From the NCBI GenBank assembly GCA_051418075.1, contig JBPRGG010000069.1, positions 1 through 42,262 of the forward strand: a DNA stretch of 42,262 nt, in the 5' to 3' direction. The position numbers and the translations under genes were made by a program. Every line of letters starts with the position of its first letter. The first letter of the stretch is position 1. Of the stretch, positions 17,693 through 26,319 are shown piece after piece. Under the pieces are notes generated by a model. It was not told the DNA's origin. It ran no database searches and was given only the letters and a program-made list of their open reading frames with translations. The stretch is from JBPRGG01 sp051418075. Its GTDB lineage: Bacteria; Bacteroidota; Bacteroidia; Cytophagales; Cyclobacteriaceae.

Positions 17693-18355
17693 TTACCAGC
17701 TTATTTGAGTTAATCCTTTACTTTTTAAATAGGTATTGGTCTGGCTAAAATGTCGATTGCCAAAAAACCCCCGGTGTACAGAAAACGGCGAAGGATGGGG
17801 AGATGACAGCACCAGGTGTTTTTGCCGGTCTATTACGGCTCCTTTTCTCTGGGCATATGCGCCCCACAGTAAAAACACGATATTTTCTTTTTCCTCAGCA
17901 ATCTTTCGAATAACCTGATCGGTAAATTGTTCCCATCCTTGTTGCTGATGAGAACCTGGTGTGTTGGCCCGGACCGTAAGTGTTGCATTGAGCAATAACA
18001 CGCCTTGCCTGGCCCATCTTTCCAGATTTCCGCTGGCTGGGAGGTCAATACCTATATCTGCTTTAATTTCTTTAAAAATATTCACCAGCGAGGGAGGGAG
18101 GGGCACGCCATCATTCACTGAAAAACACAACCCATTAGCTTGCCCGGGACCATGATAAGGATCCTGGCCGATGATCACCACTTTGAGTTGCTCAAAGCTG
18201 CAATGTTCAAATGCATTAAAAATTAATCGGCCGGGAGGATAAACCGTTTTACTTTGGTATTCATTTCTTACAAATTCAGCTAGTTTTTTAAAATATTCCT
18301 GCTGAAATTCTTCCTTTAATTGTACTTTCCAGGAATCGGCAATTTTAACATCCAT
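17693..18355 (-). CDS. ung: uracil-DNA glycosylase, family 1
   Basis: Removes uracil from DNA and starts base-excision repair. The 220 residues contain the water-activating loop GQDPYHGPGQANGLCFSV at 63-80 with Asp65, LLNATLTVRA near 121-130, the uracil-binding LLWGAYAQRK near 162-171, and the leucine-loop region HPSPFSVHRGFFGNRHFS starting at catalytic His187. Length and all motifs are those of a typical Ung. It is convergent with lepB and divergent from apaG, so it is a single-gene unit. Confidence 0.97.
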   Translation of the reverse strand: MDVKIADSWKVQLKEEFQQEYFKKLAEFVRNEYQSKTVYPPGRLIFNAFEHCSFEQLKVVIIGQDPYHGPGQANGLCFSVNDGVPLPPSLVNIFKEIKADIGIDLPASGNLERWARQGVLLLNATLTVRANTPGSHQQQGWEQFTDQVIRKIAEEKENIVFLLWGAYAQRKGAVIDRQKHLVLSSPHPSPFSVHRGFFGNRHFSQTNTYLKSKGLTQISW

Positions 18356-18380
18356 AAAGCAATTTTAACCTGAGATATAT

Positions 18381-18388
18381 TAACTTTG
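18381..18388 (+). promoter_or_regulatory. Bacteroidota -7 box before apaG
   Basis: TAACTTTG matches the TAnnTTTG consensus and lies 81 bases before the apaG start, in the short divergent gap between ung and apaG. The -33 region is AT-rich (AATTTTAA at 18361-18368) but without a clear TTTG. Confidence 0.4.
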
Positions 18389-18469
18389 AAATTATGGTTG
18401 AATACTATTCAAATTTAAAACTTAAAATGGTATTTCATCGTTAATTAGTTAAATAACTCAGAAAAGTTT

Positions 18470-18856
18470 ATGGTAACTGCTATTACAGAAGGCATAAAAG
18501 TAACAGTTGAAACAGAGTACCAACCGGAATATTCCAGTCCGAGGCAATTTCATTATGTATTTACTTACAGAATCACAATAGAAAATAAAAGTGAATTTAC
18601 CATACAATTATTAAGCAGACATTGGTTTATCCATGATGCCAACAGTGTGGTTCGGGAAGTAGAAGGCGAAGGTGTCGTAGGTCAGCAACCAACCCTTGAA
18701 TCAGGTCAGGTACATCAATATGTTTCCGGCTGCAACCTGAAATCAGGAATGGGAAAAATGAAAGGTACTTACCTGATGGAACGGGTAGTAGATGGTAAAA
18801 AGTTTAAGGTAACGATCCCTGAATTCAGTATGATCGTACCATACAGGCTCAATTAG
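18470..18856 (+). CDS. apaG: ApaG-family protein
   Basis: A small beta-sandwich protein of the ApaG/DUF525 family. In enterobacteria it is linked to Co2+/Mg2+ resistance, but its biochemical role is unsettled. The 128 residues are almost entirely the domain: GIKVTVETEYQPEYS at the start, FTYRITIENKSEFTIQLLSRHW near 30-51, the glycine-rich GEGVVGQQPTLESGQVHQYVSG near 64-85, and the final FKVTIPEFSMIVP strand. No membrane segment is present. Length and layout are the family norm. It starts divergently from ung and is followed after 37 bases by a methyltransferase gene. Confidence 0.93.
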   Translation: MVTAITEGIKVTVETEYQPEYSSPRQFHYVFTYRITIENKSEFTIQLLSRHWFIHDANSVVREVEGEGVVGQQPTLESGQVHQYVSGCNLKSGMGKMKGTYLMERVVDGKKFKVTIPEFSMIVPYRLN

Positions 18857-18893
18857 TACTTTATTGGTCTGCCACCTTTAATTCAGTCCTATC

Positions 18894-19685
18894 ATGAAAG
18901 TTCAGCATTTGAAGATGGCCGTCCGCTACTTCAAATATTTTCTCAAAGCCATAGACGAATATTCACTGCATGCCCCCTTCATTTATGAAGTTTATACCGC
19001 TCTAATAAAAAATGACCAACAGCAAGATGATCTTGAAGTGTTTAAACAGGTCAAACAACAATTGTTACAGGATAAAACTTTATTGGAAGTCACAGATCTG
19101 GGAGCTGGCTCCATTTATTTTAATCAGGCTCGTCGCCCGGTAAAAAAAGTGACCCGGCATTCGTTGAGCTCGGAAAAGCAATCCAGATTACTTCACCGGC
19201 TGATTGCCCGCTATCAGCCTGAAACTATCATTGAATTAGGCACATCGTTAGGTTTAAACACATTATATATGGCCTCCGGTAATCCCGGTGGAAAGACTTT
19301 TACCCTGGAAGGATGCCCAAATACAGCAACTATGGCGATGTCTCTTTTTAAAAACTTCCCCCAGTACAACATCCATTTAATAAAAGGAAATATTGATCAA
19401 ACATTTCCAACGCTGCTTAAACAGATTGATCAGGCAGACTTTATCTATTTTGATGCCAACCACAGTTATCAGGCAACTGTGAATTATTTTAATCAAGCCC
19501 TGGCTAAAGTTAATAATAACACAATTTTCGCTATTGGTGATATTCATTGGTCAGATTCCATGGAAAAAGCCTGGGCCGAAATTTCTATGCACCCCAGGGT
19601 CACCCTAAGTATTGACCTGTTTCAATCAGGTTTATTATTTTTCCGACCCCTATACCTGAAACAGCATTATATTCTTGAATATTAG
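18894..19685 (+). CDS. class I SAM-dependent methyltransferase
   Basis: Predicted cytoplasmic methyltransferase, substrate unknown. The 263 residues show motif I as IIELGTSLGLNTLYMA at 112-127, an acidic residue after the second strand (FTLEGCPNTATMAM near 136-149), and DFIYFDANHSYQATVNYF near 182-199 with the Asp-x-Asn-His pattern typical of the O-methyltransferase_24 group. NTIFAIGDIHWSDSMEKAW follows near 214-232. It resembles the methyltransferases that Bacteroidota annotate as class I SAM-dependent. It follows apaG in the same direction with a 37-base gap, so the two may share a transcript. Confidence 0.85.
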   Translation: MKVQHLKMAVRYFKYFLKAIDEYSLHAPFIYEVYTALIKNDQQQDDLEVFKQVKQQLLQDKTLLEVTDLGAGSIYFNQARRPVKKVTRHSLSSEKQSRLLHRLIARYQPETIIELGTSLGLNTLYMASGNPGGKTFTLEGCPNTATMAMSLFKNFPQYNIHLIKGNIDQTFPTLLKQIDQADFIYFDANHSYQATVNYFNQALAKVNNNTIFAIGDIHWSDSMEKAWAEISMHPRVTLSIDLFQSGLLFFRPLYLKQHYILEY

Positions 19686-19742
19686 CGTTTTAAATCCCGA
19701 AAAAATAGTATAATATAAACAATATTTTTAATTTAGGGTCGC

Positions 19743-19774
19743 TATTGAAGTATAAAAAATGATTTATAAATTTG
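19743..19774 (+). promoter_or_regulatory. Bacteroidota-type promoter for the coiled-coil protein gene
   Basis: The -7 box TAAATTTG (19767-19774) matches TAnnTTTG, and TATTG (19743-19747) sits 19 bases upstream, the usual -33/-7 distance. The box is 68 bases before the start codon at 19843. Confidence 0.5.
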
Positions 19775-19842
19775 TGGTGTAAATCCAATCTAAATCAACC
19801 AGAAAGGTATTAATTCAAGCATTAAATTAAAATTTTACAAGA

Positions 19843-20769
19843 ATGGCTGAAATGTCAAATGATCAGTATAAAGCATTAAATCAAAACAAAGGTTCAGGCA
19901 GGACCTGGATTTTTGTAGCGTTAGGAGTTTTGATCCTGGGTTTGGGTGTGGCCGTCTATTTTAACATGAAGCAGTCAGAACAGAATGAGTTCATTCAGGC
20001 TGAACTTAATGATACATATAGCAAGTTGGAAGGAATGAACACAGAGTTGCAGGATAAAATTGAAGAGATTGAGAAATTGGGGGGAGATGTAAACCAACTC
20101 AGACAAATCAAGGATGAAATGGAAACAGAGATGGAAGCGTTGAAGAAAGACAATCAGATTGCATGGGCCCAATATAAGAAAATACAGAATAAGGTAGAAG
20201 GTTACCGCGAACTACTGATTATGAAAGATGAGGAAATTGCCAAACTGACTGCCATGACAGAGGAATTACTCACAGAGAATACTGATCTTAAAAACGAAAA
20301 GAATGTATTGAATGATTCGATTTCTGAATTAGACCTGACCAGGCAAAAATTGCAGGAGAAAGTGAATATGGCCAGCCGGTTAAAAGCTGAAAACATCAAG
20401 GTTTATGGCGTGAACAGAAGAGGCAAGGAAAGGGATGGGGATCTTAAAGCCAGACAAATTGAGCAACTAAAGATCGAGTTTAACATTGCCGAAAATGAAG
20501 TAGCTCCAATCGAGGGGAAAGATGTACTGATCAGGATTCTTGAACCAGAAGGAAATGTTTTGTTTGATGTAGCCCGTGGCTCTGGTACTTTTATGCATAA
20601 TGGTAAGGAAGAGTTTTATACTGCCAAGCAGGAGATCCTTTTTGATAATACTAAACAACAATTGACTTTTTTCTATGAAAAAGGTGGAGAATTTGATCCG
20701 GGGCAACATAAGCTGGAAATTTATACGGATGGTTATATCATGGGTATAGAACCATTTATGGTCAAGTAA
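19843..20769 (+). CDS. membrane-anchored coiled-coil protein, function unknown
   Basis: I do not recognise a named family. The 308-residue product has a short N-terminal cytoplasmic part, one membrane segment at about 21-42 (TWIFVALGVLILGLGVAVYF), then a long heptad-rich, Glu/Lys-rich coiled coil from about 45 to 180, and a C-terminal beta-rich domain from about 185 (LKAENIKVYGVNRRGKERDG) to the end. The tail includes KDVLIRILEPEGNVLFDVARG and HKLEIYTDGYIMGIEPFMV, which look like strands. The topology is probably N-in, with the coiled coil and the beta domain in the periplasm. It has its own promoter motif and stands alone, convergent with the GH43 gene. Such proteins are widespread in Cytophagales, but I know of no experimental role. 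Confidence 0.75.
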   Translation: MAEMSNDQYKALNQNKGSGRTWIFVALGVLILGLGVAVYFNMKQSEQNEFIQAELNDTYSKLEGMNTELQDKIEEIEKLGGDVNQLRQIKDEMETEMEALKKDNQIAWAQYKKIQNKVEGYRELLIMKDEEIAKLTAMTEELLTENTDLKNEKNVLNDSISELDLTRQKLQEKVNMASRLKAENIKVYGVNRRGKERDGDLKARQIEQLKIEFNIAENEVAPIEGKDVLIRILEPEGNVLFDVARGSGTFMHNGKEEFYTAKQEILFDNTKQQLTFFYEKGGEFDPGQHKLEIYTDGYIMGIEPFMVK

Positions 20770-20895
20770 TTTATAATAGAAGGTAGTATAGTATAGTTGA
20801 CAAATTCCAGATAAGGAAGCCCAGGATGTAGTTATTTTGTTGTTTAAATTTTACTCCCTGGCTACGAATGTTTTACCTAAGGAAGATAGATAATC

Positions 20896-20909
20896 ATTCT
20901 TATAAGAAT
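20896..20909. repeat. 14-base perfect palindrome
   Basis: ATTCTTATAAGAAT reads the same on both strands. It lies in the 181-base gap between two convergent genes, 42 bases past the GH43 stop (minus) and 127 bases past the coiled-coil gene stop (plus). No T run follows, so it is not an obvious terminator. Function unknown. Confidence 0.4.
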
Positions 20910-20950
20910 TGGATTTCCTGTCACACCAGATCCACTTGTTTGTTCATGAT

Positions 20951-21964
20951 TTATTTTAACGGTCTTTTTTTAACCCCGGTAAAGGTCATCTCCAGGGGTA
21001 GAATATACCCATTTTCATCAAAAAACATCCGGTCAATGCAGGTTACCCGGTGGTCCCGATCCTGATTGGGAATAGGTCTGCGGTGGTATATCATGTACCA
21101 GTCATCTGTACCTGGATAATTGATCACAGAATGGTGACCTGCTCCGGTAGCAATGGTGGTGTCTTTCTGCAGCACAATCCCCAACTGGTGAAATGGACCA
21201 AAAATGGTTTTAGATCTTCCGTAAGCCACTTTGTAGGAATCGTTGCCCCAGTTTCCCTCCGACCACATCAGATAGTACCAGCCATTGCGGGTAAACATCA
21301 CCGGACCTTCCACATATCCGTCAGGGGTAATTTCCTTCACCAATTCCCCCTCTTCAGATGGCTCCAGAGCAGTAAAATCAGCATTCAATTTGCCAATATT
21401 GCAATGTCCCCAACCACCGTATATGATATAATAGTCATCCTGATCCTGAAAAACAAATTGATCAATAGGTTGAGCACCATGTAGTACCTGGTTGATCAGA
21501 GGCTGTTCCAGATAATCCCGATAGGGCCCTTCCGGCTGATCTGCCACAGCAATACCAATGCCACCAGTCATTCCGGGCGGGTGAATTTCCGGATTATACC
21601 ATTTGCTTTTAGGTGTCTGGACATCATTTGCAGCGAAAAAAAAGAAATACTGATCATCTTTTTTTATAATTGAAGGAGCCCACATAGCGCTATCAGCCCA
21701 CTGCACCGCAGCTGTATCCAGAATCCGTTGGTGCTTTGTCCAATTTACCAGATCCGGAGAAGAAAAAGCATCAAAAAATACCTGTTCTTCAAATGAAGCA
21801 GAGTAGGTGGGAAAGATCCAGTATTTATTATCAAAAATAATTCCTTCGGGATCGGCATACCACCCTTCAATTACCGGATTACCTGCTGTCTGAGGTTCAC
21901 CATTATCACATCCCCAGAGCATGCTCAGGATTATACCAATCGTTATGTAAATTCTTATGGGCAT
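20951..21964 (-). CDS. glycoside hydrolase family 43 lipoprotein
   Basis: A five-bladed beta-propeller hydrolase, expected to release arabinose or xylose units from plant-type polysaccharides. The 337-residue product has a lipoprotein signal (SMLWGC, Cys19), so it is exported and probably surface-anchored. The three GH43 acids are visible: the base Asp38 in WYADPEG, a middle Asp168 in QPIDQFVF, and the acid Glu219 in PDGYVEGPVMF. The last blade has GAGHHSVINYPGTDDWYMIYH. It is the last gene of a three-gene minus-strand operon: DUF4038 hydrolase upstream (2-base gap) and GH9 before that. Its exact sugar cannot be told from motifs; endo-arabinanase and beta-xylosidase lineages are both possible. 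Confidence 0.9.
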   Translation of the reverse strand: MPIRIYITIGIILSMLWGCDNGEPQTAGNPVIEGWYADPEGIIFDNKYWIFPTYSASFEEQVFFDAFSSPDLVNWTKHQRILDTAAVQWADSAMWAPSIIKKDDQYFFFFAANDVQTPKSKWYNPEIHPPGMTGGIGIAVADQPEGPYRDYLEQPLINQVLHGAQPIDQFVFQDQDDYYIIYGGWGHCNIGKLNADFTALEPSEEGELVKEITPDGYVEGPVMFTRNGWYYLMWSEGNWGNDSYKVAYGRSKTIFGPFHQLGIVLQKDTTIATGAGHHSVINYPGTDDWYMIYHRRPIPNQDRDHRVTCIDRMFFDENGYILPLEMTFTGVKKRPLK

Positions 21965-21966
21965 CG

Positions 21967-23388
21967 TTATCTATTAATCTGACCCGGTTCCGGATAATTT
22001 TTTTCGAGAACATCTAAAACCAGTACCCAGTCATTACCTCTACCACTGGTAGGAGGTGTATATGTTTTAATGGCAGCATTTCCTCCCTGGTGTATAAAGT
22101 AAGAAGTACCATACCTGGGATCATACCAACGCTCTATCAGCTGATTACCCGAAAAAACATCCATATCTAGAGTAAATGGCTTTCCCCGGGGAGAATACAC
22201 AAAAGCAAAAGATCCATCTTCAGCCAGGGCAGCTCTGATCTTGTCAGGGGACTGGTCGGGACCATCCACGATCATTTTCTGAGTGGGCCTGAGTAACTCA
22301 AAAGGACGGGATTCAAAAAGCCGTCTAATAAGCATCATGTCAAAAGCTCCGGGATGGTCCAGGGCTTCATACCAGGGTGTATTGGCTCCAATTACCGGGT
22401 CATCTTCCGGTTTCCACATCTGCCAGATATTATTATTGCCATAGGTATGTCCGAAAGCACCACCTAGTAAGGACCAGTAAGCCGCTGTTCGGGCATCAAA
22501 GGCCTGAAAACGATTCAATTGATTATTTCCTCTATAATAAAACCCAACCATAATTTGCTCATAACGGGGCTCTCCGTCAATAGTGGGTTTTACTGGGGTA
22601 AGAACATAGTCGTGCTGGGCAAACAAGCCATTATCAAAATCCTCAGCTGCGTGAGAGGATTGATACATGTTGAAGTCCAGCCAATCTGCCTGATGAAAAT
22701 AATCGGAAGAACGACCCGGTCCTCTGGGGTGGAAAGTAATTAAATGATTGCCCTGATCTCCTTCTTTCAACCCATTGGCCATAGCTTCTATAATGGCAAT
22801 CTCCTGGTCGTTCCCTGGAAATGCATCGCCTCCCAGAATCCATATCACTGGCTGATCTTTGTATCTTTTACCTAAATATTGGCCAAAAGACCGGGCATTT
22901 TCAGTGTCGAATATTAAATTATCATTATCCGGATTTACTTTCCAGTAAGATCCCCAGGTTGGAAGCATGCCTATGACCAAACCAAGGGAAGCAGCCTTCT
23001 TAACTATATAATCCACCTGGTCAAAATACTTGTCATTGGGTTGGTCAGGATCCTGATCAATCAAAGGCAACTGATCATAAGGGTTTGGTCGGGAAAGTCC
23101 ACCCAATTGAGCCAGAATTACCGCCTGTATAACAGTAAAACCTTTTTCAGCCCGATCTTCCAGGTAATAATCTGCCTCATCCCGATCCAGCTTATGAAAT
23201 AATTCCCAGGCAGTATCACCCAGGTAAAAAAAGGGTTTTCCATCCTGATAGTAAAGGAATCTTTGCTGGGGACCTATCTTTAACTTGTGATCGGTCCGTT
23301 GCTGGTTGGGCCATTGCTTGATCCAGGGTTGAGCCTGACTGACCAATGTGGCCGACAAAACAAATAAGCTGATTAATTGGATTTTCAT
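21967..23388 (-). CDS. secreted DUF4038 glycoside hydrolase (GH140/apiosidase-like)
   Basis: A TIM-barrel hydrolase of the DUF4038 type; the characterised relative in family GH140 cuts apiose linkages in rhamnogalacturonan II. The 473 residues have a signal peptide (cut near residue 19, after SQA) and the DUF4038 opening RFLYYQDGKPFFYLGDTAWELFH. The barrel continues with FTVIQAVILAQLGGLSRPNPY, LPTWGSYW, VIWILGGDAFPG and PTIDGEPRYEQIM, where Asp and Glu residues of the family active site are expected. A C-terminal beta domain (about 375-460) with AEDGSFAFVYSPRGKPFTLDM is the collagen-binding-like module usually fused to DUF4038. It lies between GH9 (25-base gap) and GH43 (2-base gap) genes. 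Linking it to apiose is inference. Confidence 0.85.
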   Translation of the reverse strand: MKIQLISLFVLSATLVSQAQPWIKQWPNQQRTDHKLKIGPQQRFLYYQDGKPFFYLGDTAWELFHKLDRDEADYYLEDRAEKGFTVIQAVILAQLGGLSRPNPYDQLPLIDQDPDQPNDKYFDQVDYIVKKAASLGLVIGMLPTWGSYWKVNPDNDNLIFDTENARSFGQYLGKRYKDQPVIWILGGDAFPGNDQEIAIIEAMANGLKEGDQGNHLITFHPRGPGRSSDYFHQADWLDFNMYQSSHAAEDFDNGLFAQHDYVLTPVKPTIDGEPRYEQIMVGFYYRGNNQLNRFQAFDARTAAYWSLLGGAFGHTYGNNNIWQMWKPEDDPVIGANTPWYEALDHPGAFDMMLIRRLFESRPFELLRPTQKMIVDGPDQSPDKIRAALAEDGSFAFVYSPRGKPFTLDMDVFSGNQLIERWYDPRYGTSYFIHQGGNAAIKTYTPPTSGRGNDWVLVLDVLEKNYPEPGQINR

Positions 23389-23413
23389 AAGCTTTCTGGC
23401 AAATCAAAGACGA

Positions 23414-25732
23414 TTAATTTATTTTCTGTGTTTTAGGACTAAAAATGGCATGAAGATATCCATATAAGGCCATTTTACCCCTCATGGTCTGTCGGGGGGT
23501 AAATTCTCCATTGGCCCAGGAATAGCGGCAATTAAAATGGGCTTCCTGATGGGGCCATCCGCCTTCATCCCAGTCAGGATATCCCCTATCAGAAAACCAT
23601 CTGGGATTGGACCCGTTGTGCTGGGTACCCCAGGGATCCAGGTTATTGTAGGGAGTATGGCCCGGATGAAGGCTGGCAAATCCATCATTTCGGCCGCTGG
23701 TATAACAATTGACGATGTTTCGGCTGCCTAGGCCGGTCATTTCTACAATATTGGATGGATTTCGACCCAATCCCCAATCTGATTCCAGCACCATGGCTTT
23801 AATCATTTTTTCTTTTTCCTCAGGATTATCGGATAAAGCATGAGCCAGTAATACCATTTGCAAGTTGTGAGGTGTTTGCCAGTAGTTGTTATTGGAAGAT
23901 CGGCGGGAAGGCCTGCGTGTCATATGCCGTAAATTATTTTCCCGGGCCTGATGCAAAACTGACCATTTCATATTTTCCTGCAATGTTTTGTAATTAATGA
24001 TATGGGGGCTCATCAGATAGGCCATGGTACCCCAGGTTTGTACCCATTCTCTCCCATTATCTATTTTAGTGGTTTTATTTTTAACCACACTTTCGGCAGC
24101 CATAATATCTTCCCATTCGGTATCACCGGTCAGGTTATACAAAAATGCAGCAGCCATCATTTTAAAGTCGCGTCCACGCATGCTGGCATCTCCTATATCC
24201 TGGTTGTCATCCAGTTGTTTTTCTTCCTGACGGTCGGCAAAATTAAAAGCCTTTATGGCTTCATTCCTGTAATGAGCCATAAGCTGGTCATGACCTGAGA
24301 TACGGAAACAATCACCCAGCATGGCACAATTGGCTGCATTGGCCCAGGCCGCCATTGTGGTAGTGCCAGCCTGAAACATAATGGTTTTTTCACTGGTGGG
24401 GTTGGTAAGGCCGTGGGCATAAGCCTCTCCATGTCTCAATCTGAGCCAAAGGTCTGTTTCATTTCGGGCCTCATCTATGATATCAGGTATACCATTACCA
24501 CTTTCAGATATGTTTAAATCATCTTGGCCCAGTTGGCCCTGAGTTAAATAGTAGGGTAACAGCAGGTCATAAATATTGGAAACGTGGGCCAGATGCCGGT
24601 CCCAATCCAGGGCATCAGAATGGCCACCATAAGCATTCGGATTAACAGGATTACCCTCCAGTCTACGTTGCCAGAACATGGATTCTTTAGCCGGTTTAAA
24701 ATGAGGCTCATCCCAGGTATCTCCTGGGTGGGTATCCCAGGCCGGATCAAAGGGATCCAGATCAGTAATGTAAACCGTAAAACCGGCCGGATCTTTTCCC
24801 GGAATAAACAGAGGCCGACGGGGAATGGGTTTCATATCCATAGCATCCTGGCCGATCCTCATGTAATAATATCCTCTCAGGGAAGTCTTATAAGGTTCAA
24901 AATAGATATCTTCTTTGATTTCAAAAGGCCGGCTGCAACCAACACCGTCAACTACCAGTCGATAAGTACCTGGTTTATTAAAGTTAAAATCAATATTCCA
25001 AACCGGCGAACCAGTCAGGTTGCGTCCTTCTGCTTCATGGTCACCTATAGGTTGCCAGAAACTTACCTGCCCCACCTGGTGTTTCTTTTCCTTTTTTTGA
25101 TCATAAAGCCATACTTTATTATTTTCAAAAGATTTATAATCTCTGGGGCCTCCATCACCCAGCCACAAATACAGGTCAGCTGCTTTGACGGGACTATTGG
25201 GATGATAACCCATTAAGTTTACGTGAATAGCTTCTGATTGGCTGGAAAAGATATCAAAAGACATCTCCGCCTCATTCTTATCTGCATTGATTTTTGGATC
25301 GATCTGCAAGGTATAATGCTTTCCCTGTTGAAGTGAAGCTGGTAGTTTCAGATAAAACCAATGATCTAATTTATAATTCCAGTTAATATCTGTATTATTT
25401 ACTTTGGCCTTTCGATATACTTCAACCGGATGGAGGGCGGTGTGGTAAGCAGGATCATCAGTAGATTTAATGCTCCAACTGGTTAATTTAACCGCTTGAT
25501 CCACATTCAGTGGTTCACCAAAAGCCACCAAACGATCATCACCGGGAGCATAATCATGTCCTGAATAAGCGCTGGGGCCAGTTCCATCATCTTTATAAAA
25601 TACTTCACCATCTTTGAAGTATATCATCAGGTAATCTTTATCTACGGCTTTCAGTTCCACTACCTTAGTAGCCCGGGTTGGGATAAATGCGGCAAAAACC
25701 AGCACCATCAATAAAAACAGCTTTTTATGCAT
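23414..25732 (-). CDS. secreted multidomain glycoside hydrolase family 9 enzyme
   Basis: Predicted exported beta-glucanase-type enzyme. The 772 residues have a signal peptide (cut near residue 21-22, after TRA), an N-terminal beta domain (about 23-160) followed by an Ig-like cellulase N domain (about 168-275, IHVNLMGYHPNSPVKAADLYL), and a catalytic domain to the end. The usual DAGD base motif appears here as DALD (373-376 in GGHSDALDWDRH), which keeps both Asp but replaces Gly by Leu. Other GH9-like points are the LGLGRNPSNIVEMTGLGSR segment and the tail motif HFNCRYSWANGEFTPRQTM. Most of the sequence is only a distant match to classical cellulases, so specificity is open. It heads a three-gene operon with a candidate LacI-type operator over its promoter. 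Confidence 0.88.
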   Translation of the reverse strand: MHKKLFLLMVLVFAAFIPTRATKVVELKAVDKDYLMIYFKDGEVFYKDDGTGPSAYSGHDYAPGDDRLVAFGEPLNVDQAVKLTSWSIKSTDDPAYHTALHPVEVYRKAKVNNTDINWNYKLDHWFYLKLPASLQQGKHYTLQIDPKINADKNEAEMSFDIFSSQSEAIHVNLMGYHPNSPVKAADLYLWLGDGGPRDYKSFENNKVWLYDQKKEKKHQVGQVSFWQPIGDHEAEGRNLTGSPVWNIDFNFNKPGTYRLVVDGVGCSRPFEIKEDIYFEPYKTSLRGYYYMRIGQDAMDMKPIPRRPLFIPGKDPAGFTVYITDLDPFDPAWDTHPGDTWDEPHFKPAKESMFWQRRLEGNPVNPNAYGGHSDALDWDRHLAHVSNIYDLLLPYYLTQGQLGQDDLNISESGNGIPDIIDEARNETDLWLRLRHGEAYAHGLTNPTSEKTIMFQAGTTTMAAWANAANCAMLGDCFRISGHDQLMAHYRNEAIKAFNFADRQEEKQLDDNQDIGDASMRGRDFKMMAAAFLYNLTGDTEWEDIMAAESVVKNKTTKIDNGREWVQTWGTMAYLMSPHIINYKTLQENMKWSVLHQARENNLRHMTRRPSRRSSNNNYWQTPHNLQMVLLAHALSDNPEEKEKMIKAMVLESDWGLGRNPSNIVEMTGLGSRNIVNCYTSGRNDGFASLHPGHTPYNNLDPWGTQHNGSNPRWFSDRGYPDWDEGGWPHQEAHFNCRYSWANGEFTPRQTMRGKMALYGYLHAIFSPKTQKIN

Positions 25733-26319
25733 AATTTTTGGTTTATTTAATAAAAATTTTACTTTGAAATATATTCCTTTTGCTATTATCGAAACGATTC
25801 AAATCTGTAACTTATTCGGCCTGAACTTAATAAAATCAGGTATTTAAATATATTTATCATTTTTTTTGCAGATGTGGACTAAGTTTTAATCATCTTTTCA
25901 GCCCAAGGAATAATTATCTGCCCAAAGGGTAGATCAATATGAAACTCACTCCTGCTTCCGAAATATAATGATAAAGCTGAAAATCAGAAAATACCAGATC
26001 ACTTTTAATGAATCCATTAGTGGCTATAAGTAGAGTTGATGCCAAAAATACAGATACCAACCTTTATTTTAATGTTTTTAACCGATTGAGCGAAATAATT
26101 GCTGATTAAAAATTAGGGGGGGCATGGGTAGAAAGATGATGGCCATTAGCCTGGTATGATATATTAAAGCTGAAGTAAGCCAGACAAAAGTTTAAAATTA
26201 ACCTGATATACTCTTAATACTTGCAGGAAGTAGACAACCCGCATCATTCTTGGGATATTTTACTTGATTTATGTTCTAATATCTTCGAAATTTGTACCTG
26301 TGCCATTTAAATAAACGCT
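25733..26319. other. 587-base intergenic stretch without a clear gene
   Basis: Apart from the promoter/operator at 25766-25800, I see no supported gene. On the minus strand, a 49-codon open frame with a hydrophobic front (about 25919-26068) has no good start codon and no recognisable family, so I did not call it. The region may be a decayed gene between the GH9 operon and the orphan receiver gene. Confidence 0.5.
25766..25800 (-). promoter_or_regulatory. promoter overlapped by a LacI-type operator candidate
   Basis: On the minus strand TATATTTC (25766-25773) is a near match to the -7 box TAnnTTTG, and TTTCG (25790-25794) lies 16 bases upstream as a -33 element. The -33 part is covered by GAAACGATTC (25791-25800), a near-palindrome with a central CG and GAA/TTC arms, the pattern of LacI/CcpA-class operators. 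It lies 34-68 bases before the GH9 start. No LacI gene is in the window, so the regulator is unknown. Confidence 0.4.

Noticed and set aside
25919..26068. Minus-strand 49-codon hydrophobic open frame in the gap before the receiver gene
   Set aside because: No ATG or GTG start at a sensible place and no family match. A second frame there reads GSRSEFHIDLPF, which faintly recalls a histidine-kinase end, but it is too short and broken to call.
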